From: Pseudoscleropodium purum
Taxonomy: Eukaryota; Streptophyta; Bryopsida; Hypnales; Brachytheciaceae
Direction: 5' to 3'
Assembly (NCBI GenBank): GCA_963969395.1
Contig: OZ017795.1
Coordinates: 12,710,001 to 12,774,000 of the forward strand
DNA: 64,000 nt
Numbering within the stretch: the first letter of the stretch is position 1; every line of letters starts with the position of its first letter. Positions 37,041 to 51,679 of this stretch are shown here, piece after piece. The translations under genes were made by a program, and so were the position numbers. The notes beneath the pieces were generated by a model, which did not search any database, was not told the origin of the DNA, and worked only from the letters and a program-made list of their open reading frames with translations.

Positions 37041-39720
37041 TATATAGCTTTGCTTGATTTTGCCAATGGCGTTTTAAAATTGCATATTTTTTCACAAAAT
37101 TCTTCTACTTGTTAATTTTCAAAAAATAACATTGTTGATTGTTTATATACATAGATTATGAATCCACTCTCAAATTTTTTTTGTCTAACTATGATAACTT
37201 TAAAACTTGTTTACTTGCATTGAACTACTATATAAACTTGTCCATTTACTACCTTGAGTCAAACACATGTAGAATAGTATATCAAAGTGATAATACTTTA
37301 CAAAATACTATATTAGAAATGAATTGGTTCCCCACAAACAAATACTATTTGACTTTTTTCAATAGAAATTAATAACAATAGAAAATCAAATTCTTAATAC
37401 TTTAATGATATTAGTCTTGATAGGATTTATACAAGTCTATTTTGCAATCTTTTAAGACACAAAGTTGATTTTATTGCCCAATTTAGTTTATCATCACCTA
37501 TACAATCATCTTTTTTAACCAAAAATTAGCAATTGATTAGTTTATATTTTGATTCATTGTTCTTACATATAAAAAGAACTATAATGGAGTAGCAATTTAC
37601 TTGGTATTAAAGAAATATACAATCTTGATAAAACAATAATTATTTTAGAAAAGTACAAGGGTAGGATTTCTAACATTTTTCTACCTTGATTAAATATAAT
37701 TTTTTCACTTTAAAATTACTTAATTTTTCAAAATGTATAGTGATAGAAAGAAGTAGAGAATGATTCAAAATACCAAATTTTTAAGTATTTTGTTATGGAA
37801 TTGAAAAATGCCAATTCTGTGGTTGTAATGTTGTTATAAACAATATTCACCCAATGTTTTTATTTCTTTAAGAACCATTGAAAAGTGAGTTAAATAAAGG
37901 ACTTCAAAGTTTATCTTAGATTATAGATTCCATAACTATCCTTAAACTAAAACTCCTAATAATTTTCATTTTATTAATCAAAATAGAATTTTTCAATTGA
38001 AAACTTTCCATATGAATATAAATCTAAAAAACCAATTTCAAATTTTTATTTTAAAAAGTGAAATTCTTAATGAAAATTATTTGAGCTTCCTAAGCTACCT
38101 ATAGATCAATGAAAATTACATACCCTACACTCAAGTTAGATTCGTTAAAAATTAATTCAAAAATAAAATAAATACGGCATGTAGTGAAATTTTCAGAAAT
38201 TATAACGGGGCATAAGTTGAAATCTCAAAAAAGATTGATGAAAACAAATTGAAATCTCAAAAAGATCTTAATAAATGATGAAAAATGAAAAATGATATTG
38301 TCCATGTGTTTCAAAAAATATATATATAAATATAAAATAATGTTCCATATATAGAGTACTATGTTGTAAAACCTTGCTTGTGAAGCCTGATTACTTGATT
38401 GTAAACCTGATTGTCAACCCTTAATTTTGGCTTCAAAACTCATAGTAACTTAGATTGAATCCTAAAATAGATTTTAGCCTTCATTGTAGTAAGGCTTGAT
38501 TTTGCTTAAATAAAACAAGATTTTGAAAAGTATGCCTTGAATTTAGCCTCTTAAAGCAAGATTCTGTGAAGTCTTGCATCATACTGAGCTTGCAATTCCA
38601 TATTAAAGGAGGACCATAGCTATAGTTAACTAAATATTCCCAACCACAATACACTAAATTTTGAAAATTCAAAATTCAATTAACAAAAGGTAATTCAATT
38701 ATAAAAGAAATGATTCTGTTTAGGCTCTATTGAACCTAACTTTAACATATGATATCATACAATAAATTTTTAACCATATAGTTTAAAATTATAAAAATTG
38801 TTGGACATTAAAAGCTATTCTTTTGGTACATGTTGTGTAAAAATTTCAAAGAAATAAAAATAAAAATAATGTTTGTAGTGAGTTATTTAAAATTTCCATA
38901 TTGCCAAAAAAACGTTGTTTGGTCATCTTTTACAAGTTAATACATATGACTTCAAAGATGGAAGTTAAATGGACTATAAAATTTATCTTTGTGTTGTACA
39001 ATTCTTAATTTGTTGAACCTACTAAGGTAAACTCAATAGAAGAAATTTGGGGTCTATAGAAGACTACGAGTTATCAACCCTTGTAAATGCCCAAATTGCT
39101 GCGGGAATGCAAATCCGATGTGGTCAAGAGAGTGCCACATCATCAATTTCTTTTTTGAAAAAAGAAATTCCTTAAGCTTTGTTTTGCATTTCACAAACGG
39201 AATTTTTTTTTAATAATCTTTTTTTTTGTAATTGCTAGCCTGACAACAGCTATTAGTATTAGAAATAGAATTGAAATGGCCCTTTGGGGGCCTCAAATCT
39301 TCTCTAATGTCCCTATTTGAGCATTGTGACAATTTTTGCCACTGTGGTCAATGTTTTACATTTATACTTAATTTTTTTGATATACGCACTACTAATACAT
39401 GGCACAATTTCATTTAACTCTCTTTCATCATAGATATTCTTGACTATTTCTATTTTACCATCCATATGAAATTATTTATTCACATCCATATTTACTATAT
39501 TATGAAAAATTTGCATGGCTTCTATGTGTCAAGCCTAACTTATTCATAAAAATTCTTACCACATGATGTTTTTATATATTAGAATATGTAGCATTTTATA
39601 GCCCCTACAATATCCCTACATATTATGTAAAATTTTCTCCTTTTGAATTAAATGTACCCTATCTTTTAATTCATGTAATTTATAAAATATATATATTATT
39701 TTCCTTGAGATTGCAAATGC
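37041..39720. other. AT-rich intergenic, no gene seen
   Basis: Short AT-biased ORFs only. The block 39061-39310 (with 'ggccctttgggggcctcaaa') loosely resembles 3150-3370, perhaps an old repeat. Confidence 0.4.
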
Positions 39721-40620
39721 ACCCCTTAAGTCTTAAGGTTTTTTTTAATAAAAAAAACATATTCAAACTACCATTTCTATTGCAAAGAGCAAAAAACTTT
39801 ACAATTTGAATTTTTTTGTGTATTTAATTGTAGGATCTTGTACTAAACTACTATGAGAATATGTGGAAGAAATTTAAAGGAACTTTGACTACGTACATTG
39901 TAGTATATTTGTATTTAATGTGAAGAAAAGAAAATTTGATACACCTTATTTGACTAAATATTTTGGCTTTGAACTTTCTTAACCTAAATTTTTGTACAAA
40001 TGATTTTGAATTCTGAAATTTTTATATTGAAGAATTGAGTTGAGAGTCTAGTAAAAACATTAAAAAAAACACATTTAATTTTCACTCATTAAAAAATTGT
40101 TAAGTAGAAGTAGGTTCAAGATTGAAAGGAAACTAAACCACTAATAGCTTTGAGATAAAATTGAAACATACTAATTTCAAAGGAGAGATTTTTCTAGCAA
40201 GAGATCTTAACCTTGTGAAATTTAATTTTTTTCAAATTATGAATATTGACATCACAAAAGAATCCTACAAGTTATTTTTTCAAAAACTCAAGATGCTTTG
40301 ATTGTTCAAAAAATAAAAATGTCAAGAGTCAAAATGAAATGAATAAAAGCTTTCCATGTAGATAAAAATATAATCTAGGAAAAATTGTTTTTTATTTTTT
40401 ATAATTTAAATTTTTTGTGAGAGTTTTTTTTACTTGCTGAATTAAATTTGGCCTTTTTGTGCTATGACTTTTGATATTGGGCATTAATTAAAATAAAAAT
40501 TGTGTTCTCAAAAAGATTATGTCTTTTTCTAACTTTACAAAATAACTCAAAAATTATGACAAGTATTGAGATTGTAAAAGCTTGCTCAAAATCCATTTTG
40601 TCCTCCCAAAGGGATAGAGG
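39720..40620 (+). repeat. Diverged copy of the PLATZ-duplicon repeat, without PLATZ
   Basis: Parallels 33195-34360 and 49889-51000: 'accatttctattgcaaagag', 'gtaggatcttg', 'tttaatgtgaagaaaa', 'gttaa(g/a)tagaagtaggt', and near its end 'ctcaaaatccattttgtcct'. It stops there, where copies A and B continue towards the PLATZ gene. So this block is a repeat in its own right that the duplication carries. Confidence 0.5.
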
Positions 40621-41387
40621 GACTTCAAAGGGATTAAGCTATGAGGTACTCAATGATTTCATAGCACTATAATATATGTCTACATATTTCTCCCAACTTT
40701 TCAAACATCAACATGCTTGTTGCAAATGACCCATAACTTTTTAATTTGTCCTCCCATTTGCAAAGAATTAAAATCTTGCTCAATTGGTAGAGTCGCTTCA
40801 AACATGCATGCCAAATTAAAAGACATTAGCCTAGTTGCACTCTTGATATGTTTAGAGATCATTGCCTACATATTGATCCATTCTTTTCATTTCTTAAAAA
40901 TTACTACATAACTTCTTGATAATGCCTACTTATCTTGCAAATATTCCATTGGTCTTCTCTACCAACCCATTAGCTAATTAGTTTGGAGATAATAAGGCTT
41001 AAGCTTTGATATTTGACTAATATCTTTTGCAATAATTTTCTAATCACTCCATTTTCAATAACACATTGATTTTGACCCAAAACTCATTTATAGATAAAAC
41101 CCCATGATGAAGTCGTTCCCTATATATCCACTATAGTGACTTCTCATTGTAATAGGTTGTTTTACCTTAATATGTGCATAAGACACTCGGTTACCAAAGT
41201 TGTACTATTTTGAATTAGTGTAGGTTAAAATACTATTGTATTGTACTATTTCTTAAAATTGTAAAGTAATATTCTGTTCAAATGGAAACTAATGTGTGTT
41301 TGTTCAAGCGCCTTTTGTTTCAAGCATGTAAATTATTGTATATAGTGACATTGACTCAAGCTTATAGTCATCACCATTGACCAAAAA
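40621..41387. other. Intergenic, no gene seen
   Basis: No supported ORF or repeat. Confidence 0.4.
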
Positions 41388-42315
41388 TTAACCCTTAAAG
41401 GTCAAACTGCATTTTTTTTGGCAACATAGCAATTTGGGGTAGCTCACCTACAAATGGAATATTTTTTTTGCTGAAATTTTCATACAACATGTGCCCAAGG
41501 ATTAGCTTTAAGGCTCAACAATTTTCATAACTTTTGACTACATGGTTCAAAAGTTATTGTATGATATATAATTTTCAATGTTCGACGGGTACTCCAAATT
41601 TTTTGTAAAAAATCACATTTTTCAAAAATAAAAATTTGAAATTGGTTTTCTCAATTTATATGTAAGTGGAAAGCTTTGAATCATTTCATTTTGAATTACA
41701 AGATGAAAGTTATGAGGTGTTCTAGTTTGTGGGTAGTAATGGATTCCCTATTCAAAAATAAACTTTGGAGTCCTTTATTTAACTCAATTCTTAATATTTT
41801 TTGTAAAATATATAAACATATGATATAGATTATTTATTACTACATTACCACCATTGGACTTGAAATTTTCAATTTTATAATTAAATTCTTAACAATTTAG
41901 TGTTTTAAATCACTTTGTACTTCTTTCTACTTACTATTTTTTTCCTAAATATTGTGCAATTCCAAATGATCTAAAATTTTTCAAACATGTAGCCAACTTG
42001 CCTTGAAGAATGAATCCAAAGAGAATCCATCATTTTGGGCATTTTTTCATACAAATGTGACCTTGTAAGTGCAGCTGCCCGTATTTTCACAGGGCCCAAA
42101 AAATGATTTTTGTCACTTCAAAGTTCAAACTTTAATATCTTGCAAGCTACACGGTGGAAAATTCTGAATTTTTTTTTACATCTTTTCAAACTTGTTTTTG
42201 TACAAGATCTTATGGTTACATGTGCCCAAAAATGTCTTTCATCTAAAATTTGGTGCTTGTATTAGAAATGACAGTTTTGGAGTGTTTTGGGTGAAAACAT
42301 AGTCTCCGACCTATA
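41388..42315 (+). mobile_element. Non-autonomous TIR element, ~930 bp, copy A
   Basis: Starts TTAACCCTTAAAGGTCAAA. It aligns along its whole length with 54417-55354 (shared blocks include 'caacatag', 'aatggaatattt', 'caattttcataactttt', 'tagtttgtggg', 'aaactttggagtc', 'caatttagtgtttt' and 'tccaaagag'). The right end is eroded here but intact in the other copy, where it is the inverse of the left end. No transposase ORF is present. Confidence 0.65.
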
Positions 42316-43793
42316 CGAGAAGGCGGAAATGGCATTAGTAGCTGTACTGTACAGTTTAATACTCTCTTGTCATAACCATGGTTTTGGAATCATTTTATCA
42401 ATTACCAAAAAAATTGAATTTGATGTATTCCCAGGAGAAATCCAAAATGGAAATTGGAGAAATGTTGTCCTTCTGTGTCCATGGAAATTGGCCATGTGCA
42501 AATGTGCTAGCTAGGTACCCACTGTTGGAAGTGTTTGCACTCTGATATTGTAGCAACATATATACTGAAAAAAAAATTATGAATTACGACATGTCCTCAC
42601 CTCAAATTGGTCATCTGTAACACCAGCGTTGATGTGCGTGGAAGCCAGTTTCTGCAATTTTGAATCCAACACTTGGTATGTGCCTTTCTCTCCATGTATT
42701 TATGTGTACCCATAAATACATTGTCCATTGAGGACTACAATTATATAAGGTCATAGGAATGTATAATTTTCAAATTTACTTTGTCCCATTAAAAAAATGA
42801 ATTATAGAAGAGAAAGTTGTCTATTTGATTTAATAGTAATATAGTGAAGTCCAAGTTTCTCTACATATAGATTTGTAACTTATGAGTAATAACAATCCCT
42901 AACTTATTAAATCTTCAATGATCAACCAACCTTTTTAGATTGTTGCCCGACTTTAAGAGCTTTCTAAATCCTCAAAAAATCTTTTTTAGAAATTTCGTAT
43001 TTTTTTCATGTAATTTGTTGAGTTATCTTTGCATAGACAAAAATACCACCTTAAGTGATTTTTCAAAGTCAAACATTGCAGAAAATCCTTATTGTAGATT
43101 GCTTGAAAGAAAATCCTAATCAATCAAAGGCCATTTTAAGAAAAAAAATTCTATGGAGAAAGACATGGACAACATGTTGATTGGTTGGATTACAAAATAC
43201 ATGCACCTATTCACTATGTGCACTCTATTTATGACAAGTAAAAGGCACTAGGGAACCATTTTTTTGTGAAGCACACCAATTTTAAATACTTCTATAGTTG
43301 GTCATTGTACTTCAAGGTAGGGAATATGAGACATCCAAAATTATTCTTTGCACAATATGGAATCTTTTGGTATATGGTTGATGAGATTTATACAACTAAT
43401 TGACTTTGCATTCATAATCATGGGCTATCGGCTCATGAGTCTAACTACAAGTGGTTGAAATTCTTTAGAATCCGATTTCAAGTTGTGGTTAAACAATTTT
43501 TTGGTGTTCTCTTTTTTAGATTAGTATATCACTTGCATTGCTTTAAGTTGATTAGCAATCAATGTATTTCTCAATTTCAAATAGCAAACAAATCATCATG
43601 TTGAAGGCTCCACTTGTAGATTCATATCAAGTTGTCTCTTTTGAACACATATGGTGAGCATCTATAGAAATACAAAGAAGCCTTCAATTGCACTAGATAT
43701 TGTCATACTCTCTTAGTTGTACATTGTACCAATGTTATGCAAACCATATATAAAGTACCTATTGGCTTTTCTAAAGCATCATGCGCAATATAG
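42316..43793. other. AT-rich intergenic, no gene seen
   Basis: No supported coding region. The 75-codon ORF at 42287-42514 begins inside the repeat end and is probably chance. Confidence 0.4.
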
Positions 43794-43823
43794 AGGGCAC
43801 ATTTTCATCTTACACATCAGAGA

Positions 43824-44120
43824 ATGATTCCAAGCAATGCCAACTTTGGGATTTTCAAGACTATTTTTAGTGATGAGGATTTCAACACCAAAGTCATTGA
43901 TCTCTTTGATGATGTGCCTTTATCTGTGCATTTAGCAACGCTTTTTAGAAGTGACATGGTTCTTCTACATAGCTACCACTAGCTAGAAGACAAAGTATCA
44001 AAGTGTATGGCAATGAGAAGATCATTTGCAATATATAGCCTAAGGACCTACAATAGGCAATGGCATCAAGGATATCCTTTGATTTCTAATATAATTGCAA
44101 GAAATATTGTTGCTATGTGA
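43824..44120 (+). pseudogene. Unrecognised coding remnant with an internal stop
   Basis: One frame from the ATG at 43824 stays protein-like for 98 codons, broken only by TAG at 43980-43982, before TGA at 44118. Composition before and after the stop is normal for a globular protein (for example FSDEDFNTKVIDLFDDVPLS and, after the stop, LEDKVSKCMAMRRSF). This is unlike the AT-driven chance ORFs nearby. I do not recognise the family. It may be an old gene or transposon fragment. Confidence 0.35.
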
Positions 44121-46520
44121 GTTTCATTTAAAATGTCAGAGTTGTTTTCAACTAAAACTTTTGAAGGTAGAACCCAATGAACTTGAATTTTTATTTATTG
44201 GAGATGGCTAATTTGATTTTAATCATCCTCTTTTTTTTAGAAATTAAAAATATATATTTTATTCTTAAAAGTCAATTTTGCTAATATGTCACACTTTGAG
44301 GTTTAGGATTTTTTAGTAGTGTTAGGGTGTATCCAAAACTAATGATCTAGATATGAAATTTTTGTGGTCAATTTCTATATTAAGGAGACATACACCCACA
44401 AAGAAGCATCTAAAATACATTACTTTATTACCACCATATTTGTGGAAATAAGACTCCCTTATACGACACTTTTGAATATTGAAGATGGTTTTGACTTTGT
44501 TTTTTGGGTGAAATCTAATCACCATCAAGACCTCACAAACTCAAAAAATTTCATTTCTTTTGTTCATAATTTTCTATTTGTTTATAATTTATACCTTCTT
44601 GTATCTATCTTCTATAACAAACTGGCTTTTTTTCATGTAGTATTGTTTGAGTAGTTGCAAGTAGTCTATAGTACTTACAATGGTATTTTTAGTCATTGGT
44701 TTTTTGGACCAACAATTGAGATTGTTATGCTAAAAAGAACTTTTGGTACTCAATATAGAAACTCTAGTTTTTGGAAAAAAGAGCTACAAAAGAAACCATC
44801 CTCCAAAATTTTCACAAAAAAGTGTGTCCAATGCCAAAAGACTAGTACATATCCTAAAGTTCCACCAATTTTAGCTAATTATATCTAGATTTAGATACAA
44901 TGTGCAAGTTCTCTAATATGAATGTGTTGCACATGTATAAACAAGTCATCATGATTAATTACAATAGAATGAAGCATCCGAGTCCATTCTAGATGATGCC
45001 CACATGCTTGCTACTATTGGAGCTAGATGTGTTTTTTAATGTCACAAAATTTATCTTACATGATAAAATACCTCCAACCAGAATTCAACTTTGGAACAGG
45101 AAACAACAGAAAAGTAGTTGAATGTGGATCAACAAGCAACTCCAATACACATTCATATCTCTTCTTAACATGACAATGTATACAATGTTGGACAGAAGAG
45201 AACAAGGAAAGCCATACTCACTACTAAAGAGAAAGGCCTCATTGTGAAATGGTTGACAAAATTGCATGTACAAGTTCACCCTATGAAGGTTGTTGTTATT
45301 TGCCAAACTTGGGAAGTGTCTTTCACCAATGGTACTCTCAACCATTGTTTGTTGTGTTGGTGGAAAAATCTCCATCTAAAGCTCTCTATACACATTGCAC
45401 GCATAAATTTGGATATGAGTCACACATAAGACTTCAATGAAGCTAATGTCAAACATTTTATCAAAACTTGAAGGACCTACACGACACAAATTCTTATTTG
45501 TTTGATAGAATCTAAAAATATAACAAGTCAAGCGCTCAAGTTGGATATAATGATTGGCAAAACATTGATTATTGCAAGAAAAGGTTCTAAAATTATCTAC
45601 TAACTCATGTCTAATGAGTAGGAATGGTAATTAGTTCTAATGGCTATGAACTCTATAGGCATGTCAAATCCCAACTTTATATGTTCAATGGAAAGCAATT
45701 CATTAATAATTATTTAGAAATATGTGAACCTAGATCCACTATAGCAATGCAACCCCAACTTGGATGATGTGCTTCTTTTTTGTCAAGTGAATTCCTCACT
45801 TCACTATGGTTGCTTTTGTTGTAGGAAGGTCTCACTTGAATGTCATTCCCTACTAATTTTAGGCATATAGTATTCATATGTCTCAACTGACACAATTTAA
45901 GAGGCCAAATACAATGATATTGAATTGTTGACACTATTGACGTGCACATTCTATGTAATGCAATTGTTGTACTTGCGCTTGACCATACCATTCAAGGCAT
46001 TTTTCAAGCACATCAAGATTATTAGAATTATTACTTTTCATGAGCAAGTACATGAAAAAAGAACTTAGCATTGAAAGAAAAAATAACACAAAAGGAAGAA
46101 GAAACAATGAGAGGAAAAAGAATGCCCGTGACTTACCAAATAAACAAAAACATGAAGAAGAAAAGGCAAAGAAAAATGGCTTTGACAAGCTATGAATTCC
46201 AACACAATATCCACGTGCAATTAAAGTCTGCAAACCTTCATTTCTTTAAGAGTTTTCTTGCCATCTAACTAATTTAAGGCCTAATTTGCTAGATTCCAAT
46301 TTGATGTTTGCAAGGAGAATTAATGTATGGCAATCCAAACATGTAGAGCGCAACAAAGTGGAAAAGAGGGTGTCACTTACTTGCACTAAAGAAGACAAAT
46401 TGGATTCATTGTCCTCAAGCTCCTTTTCGATCAGGGTTTTTTTTTGAATTTCTAGTGCCAAATTGCACCAAAAAATAATAATTTGGCCAAAAAATGGCAA
46501 CAAATCTTGAAATTTTTTAC
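44121..46520. other. Intergenic with possible old retroelement traces
   Basis: The ORF 44655-44888 ends with CVQCQKTSTYP, preceded by FSHWFFGPTI. This order faintly recalls the zinc-binding region before the integrase of Ty3-type elements. No integrase core, reverse transcriptase or LTR could be found, so I do not call an element. Other ORFs here (45710-46626, minus) are AT-rich and unrecognised. Confidence 0.25.
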
Positions 46521-46524
46521 TAGA

Positions 46525-46665
46525 AAACTTCAAATTACAAATAAATCTTGGATGAAATTGCCTAATTGTGGATGAAAATAAAATTATGGACATGTGATAT
46601 GTATGAATGCAATCTTTTCTATCCAATATGTGGATGAATGTTTAAATTTGGAGCACTACTATAAT
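46525..46665 (+). repeat. ~140-bp repeat, copy 1
   Basis: Matches 55365-55515: both share 'aacttcaaatta', 'gatgaaat', 'ttgtggatg', 'tttctatccaatatgt' and 'gaagcac'-like ends. Confidence 0.5.
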
Positions 46666-49634
46666 ATTTTATATCACCATTTGGCACTTCATAAAAAATA
46701 AAATAAAAACTCTGCTTATGATTGAGAATTGTCCCCCATTAAGCCATCATCAACAAAGCATCACTATAGCTACAAGCAACTATATCAAGGGATCTTTGTA
46801 TATGCTCATAGGAAGTCAAGTGAAGGATTGATTGAAGACACCCAAGGCAAATAATCACATGTACTTGCAACCCTTTGTGGAGATACAAGAGCAATTCACA
46901 TTAGAAGAGATAACAAGCAAAAGCCCGACTATTTGTCCACGTCCTTTGCATGCACCCCATGCCCATGGCAATATTGTGAACTTCCAGTTCATGGATTGCT
47001 TTCTTTCAAGTAACTTCAATAATCTTACCTGCATTTTTCAATCACAATAAGAAATCCTTTGGGCAAACATTGAAAATCTTCTACCATGGCTTAAAGAATC
47101 TACAAGAAAAACATGATTATACGAGGGAACTATTGTAATTCAAAATGGAGGTGCAATCAAGGGACCTTTACCATCAAAAACAAGTGCATAGAAGAAGGAA
47201 AAGCATTGTTGTGCATACCATTTGATACATCATGGGCGGATTGAGGACCATTGAGATTTGACAGTAGAATAAGTTTGCATAAGATAAATATATGTCTTGT
47301 AGGAAATGTGGTGCATGACTAGGTTGTTCTTTAGTAGAAACAATAGAATTGGCTGTATTATTATATACAACTTTAAATTTCCTAGGATATGGTTTAAGAT
47401 ACACTAGCATACAAGGAAGGAGTTCCTCAAATCAAAAAGTGTGCCATTTAGATTGCAAAACCTAAATTTTGCCCAATTTTGAGTTTGACCTTAATTTTCT
47501 CCCTATTTGTTCCAAATTTTTGGATTGTTTCTTTACAAACTCCTTCAAATGTATTTGCCTTGGAATTCCATATTTGTTTCTTAAAATCTATGCTAGGAAG
47601 TATGTGAAACACCTTATACCAATAATAATCGTGTTTGTACTTTGTAGTGGGTGGACTTTGTCTAGTGAAATATATTTTTTTCAATGTACCTCTCTAGATT
47701 GCAAGGCTCTCAAGACAATTTTACATTTTTCCAATCTTTATAAAAATTGGCATGCATGTTCTTAACTATTCTTAATTTAATTTGATCAAAATGACAAACC
47801 CTTACTTAATTTAAATTTGAAATTTGGGCCTTCCAAGACATTTTGCTCAGGATAAAAATATGGTTTGTTTTTTCAAACATCAGACTTTGACTGGAGGGTA
47901 GACTAATTTGATAGTGGTGAATAAGATTCAATGGTTTAATTTTTCAACAAATTATTCTAAGAAAATTATACTTATATTTCGGAAATGGTAGTTTAGAGGT
48001 GATTTGGGAGAGAAAAACCCCTTGGGTGTTAAGGAGTTAGAGACCTTAGGGTAAAGGATAGTCTATATTCTCAAAATCATAAAGATGTATTATAAAAATA
48101 CAACCTAGAATAATGATTTGATGACAACCCCCTAAAAAAGTTGTAAAATTTGATTTACAAATGCATCCATACAATTAGATCAACCATTGCACTAACCAAT
48201 GTTTTTAGTAAAATTTTGAAACTTAAAATTTAAAATCCCTTCTAAAATAGATTTTGGATTTTATAATTTTAATTTTTGTAATTATTTTTTCAATAAATTC
48301 AAAATATTAAGCTTTAATTATGGTGATTTTCTAAGATTTCTCTTTTTACAAACTAAGCTGCTTTTGAAGGATCATTTTTTGAAGTAAAAAAATTAGTTTT
48401 GAAGTTAGGCACATTTATATCCCTTGAACTATAGAATATTTGTAATGTAAAGTTTTGAAATTCTACATTGTAGGAATGTATTTAATAAGAGAATTAACAT
48501 AAGGATTCACAAACAAGTTTATCAATGCTTGAGATATGTTTGGGTTTTTTTGTTGTTCAATATTTGAACTTTTGGTCTTTAAAGATTGTCATTCCTTGCC
48601 AAATAATAATTTACATTTAGTAAATGTGATTTAGTTGATGCCTAAAATAGAAAAAATTGTTTTTTTCCAATCCGTTTTTATAAAATAAATTGCATCCCAA
48701 AAATTCCAATATTTGTTTTCAAAAAAATAAAATTGCCAACTTTGACCACCAAATACAATATTGCAAGTATTTGAATGCAAACATTCCTATCATATAGTTC
48801 TACAACTTATGACAATTTTTAACCCCTAAATGCCCAAAGAATTTCTTGAACTTCTTGAAGTAAGTCAAAACTAAACAAGAAGCCAAAATTTGAATAAATT
48901 TCATCAATTAAAAAAAAATTATAGTAAGAATTCAAACTAAAGGTATTATGGTGACATAAAAAAAGAATACAACAATATTACTTATGGATTGAAAGATTAT
49001 TACGTTTGATCAAGAACGTGTTCAAATTATAAAAGTAATTTGAAGTCTTTCAATCATCTATGTGTATGTCAAATATGAAAACGAAATTATGAAAAAAAAA
49101 TATGAAATTAAAGGACATAACATGTATAACCACATCAATTTGTGACTAAATAATTTTTTTTAAAGTGAATTTCTAATGTGATTTCCCACCCAAGATTGAG
49201 TTTAATTTAGACTCACCTCCACAAATCCATAATACTAAAAGACCACTATTTGCAATGGACACTCTTGTACAAAATCTTCAATAAAAAAAATAATAAAAAA
49301 TTCTTCACAAATTGGATTTGCAGTGTTTAAAAGAAACTTTAAAAAATATTAATCTAAAAAAATACTACAAAAACTTCCATTTTGGTAAGATTTTGTTTAA
49401 CTTTATAGTTTAATCAATAATAGAACATGATGCCTTAGGCATTTAGGAGTTAACATTAATGCAAATACCTATTTTTTTAAGATTCGCCACTTTTATATTC
49501 TAGAAGATCAAATTCAAATTCAAGTGTTTGAATTGCAAAATAGTATGTTAAAATTTGATATGGCATGTAAGCATTGCCGTATCTACAATTAGACTACATG
49601 CTAATACAACTACTACTAGTGGGCCATGTGCCAT
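46666..49634. other. AT-rich intergenic, no gene seen
   Basis: No supported gene, RNA or repeat beyond short homopolymers. Confidence 0.4.
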
Positions 49635-51679
49635 TGCATTTTTGGGACAATGTATGAATAAACTATGAATTTTCAAAATGCTGAAAATAGGTGTTTTTAA
49701 AACCAACCATAGACTCTCATGAATAGTGGGGATGAGATTTTAGGCAAGAATTTATAGTGGTTGGCTTGAAAAACAATCAAAAAGTAGATGTAGTTACCTA
49801 AATACAAGAATAGGACTATATGAATCAAAGATAGAAATTGTGTAGGTTGAGAACAGTACTTAATACATTTTTGGTTTACTAAGGGTGTTTAACCTATAAA
49901 AGACTATCACCTTCTTCCATCAAAAAACACTCAAAATTGCCATTTCTATTGCAAAGAAGAAACTGAAATTGTGAAGTTTGAATTTTTGCATATCTAACCA
50001 TAGGATTTTGCACTAGACTAGTATAAGAATGTAAGAAATAAGTTTTACAAACTTTGCATTGACTCTATAGATTGTAAGATATTTGCACTTTATGTGAAGA
50101 AAACAAGTTTTTTTGCACCTTGAGTGACTAGATTATTTGACTTTGAACCTTTTTAAATTAAATTTTTTTTAACTATGGACTTTGAATCAAGAAAACTTAT
50201 CATGATGGATTGAGTTGAGAGTCTAGGAAAAAAATGAAAATAAAAAACACATGATTTCTAACCTTAAAATGTTTTGTTAAATAGAAGTAGGTACAAGATA
50301 GAGAAAAAAAACTAAATTGTTGATATCCCTAAGATGGAATTAATAAAAAATATTTCATTTAGGAGAATAGTCTACAGACTTTTAGACCAATTGGCCATCA
50401 CATTTCTAAAATTCTTAATAAATTTGTAGTTTGTCAAAAAAAAATTCAATTGCACTTCACATTTCTCTCATTTTTTGTATTTGAATTTTTTTTAATATTC
50501 AATAATACCAATAGGGCAAATCAATCATTATGCTTGTCATAGGTTGATTTACCTTAATTCCAATGGTGAGTTTGTTCTAGAAAAAAGAAATTTTAATCCT
50601 ACGAAATTTTTTCTTAAATTGTGAAGATTGAATTTAGAAATAAATCCAAAAAATTATTTTCTCAATGAAGAAGATTCTATAATTGCCCCAAAAACAAGAT
50701 GTTCAATGACTTCCACATCCCTAATCAAAAAAGAATGAATCAAGCTTTCCATATAGACAAAAATAATTATCTATTTAAGAAAGAAAATACTTAAAGTTAT
50801 TATTTCAAGGTTTTGTGGATTCTTTTGTTCTCTAATAAGATAAAAAATTATACTTAGGGTGGCACAACTTTTGTTCTTGGACACTAATTGAAATAGAAAT
50901 TGTAATCTCAAAAAGCTAGTATGTTTTTCTATCTTAAGAAAGAGTTGCAAAAATCACAACAAAATTTGAGGCTCTAGGAGCCTACCCAAAATCCATTTTG
51001 TCCCACGTCCCATATCCAATGTCCTATCTTAAGTCTAATACAAATATATGAATAATTAATAAATGGATATAAAGATAGATTAAAATACACTTGCAAGTAA
51101 TTATGGATATGGATTGGTATATACAAGCATATTATATCTCATATATCTTTTGAACCTCCGAAATCATTCATTAATCTACCTATAGTACTATAGTTATAGA
51201 ACAACATTAACAAAAAATAATTCTAAACATAGAAGCTAGAATTTTCAAAAAATTATTCTTTCAAAAATAAAAATATTTTGTATGGTGATTAAAAGAATAT
51301 TGAAAAAAAAATTATTTTCAGGATTTGCCAAACCTTATTTTATGGAAAACAAAATATTCCTCAAAAATGTGTTGATTCTTCATATATCAATATTATTAAC
51401 TTAGCACAATAGTGACTAATTGAGCATTATAGAGACTTCAAAATGACATTGATCCTTACAAACTCAATTTTTTCATAAACATTTCAAATGTCATATTTGA
51501 CAATTTCACAAATCATTTGACATTTCATCAACATCATCTTTTATTAAATGCTCTAACAAAGGCTAGAGCAAAACACTTCATACATCAAAATTATTAACTT
51601 TGCACTATAGTGACTTGAGGATGAAATCGTTCCTTATAAAAGTCATGGAGCTCTTTTCTTCCCCCAATATAATATGAAC

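Noticed and set aside
44655..44888. Possible Ty3-type integrase zinc-binding remnant
   Set aside because: Only a faint order of residues fits. No reverse transcriptase, integrase core or LTR could be seen nearby.
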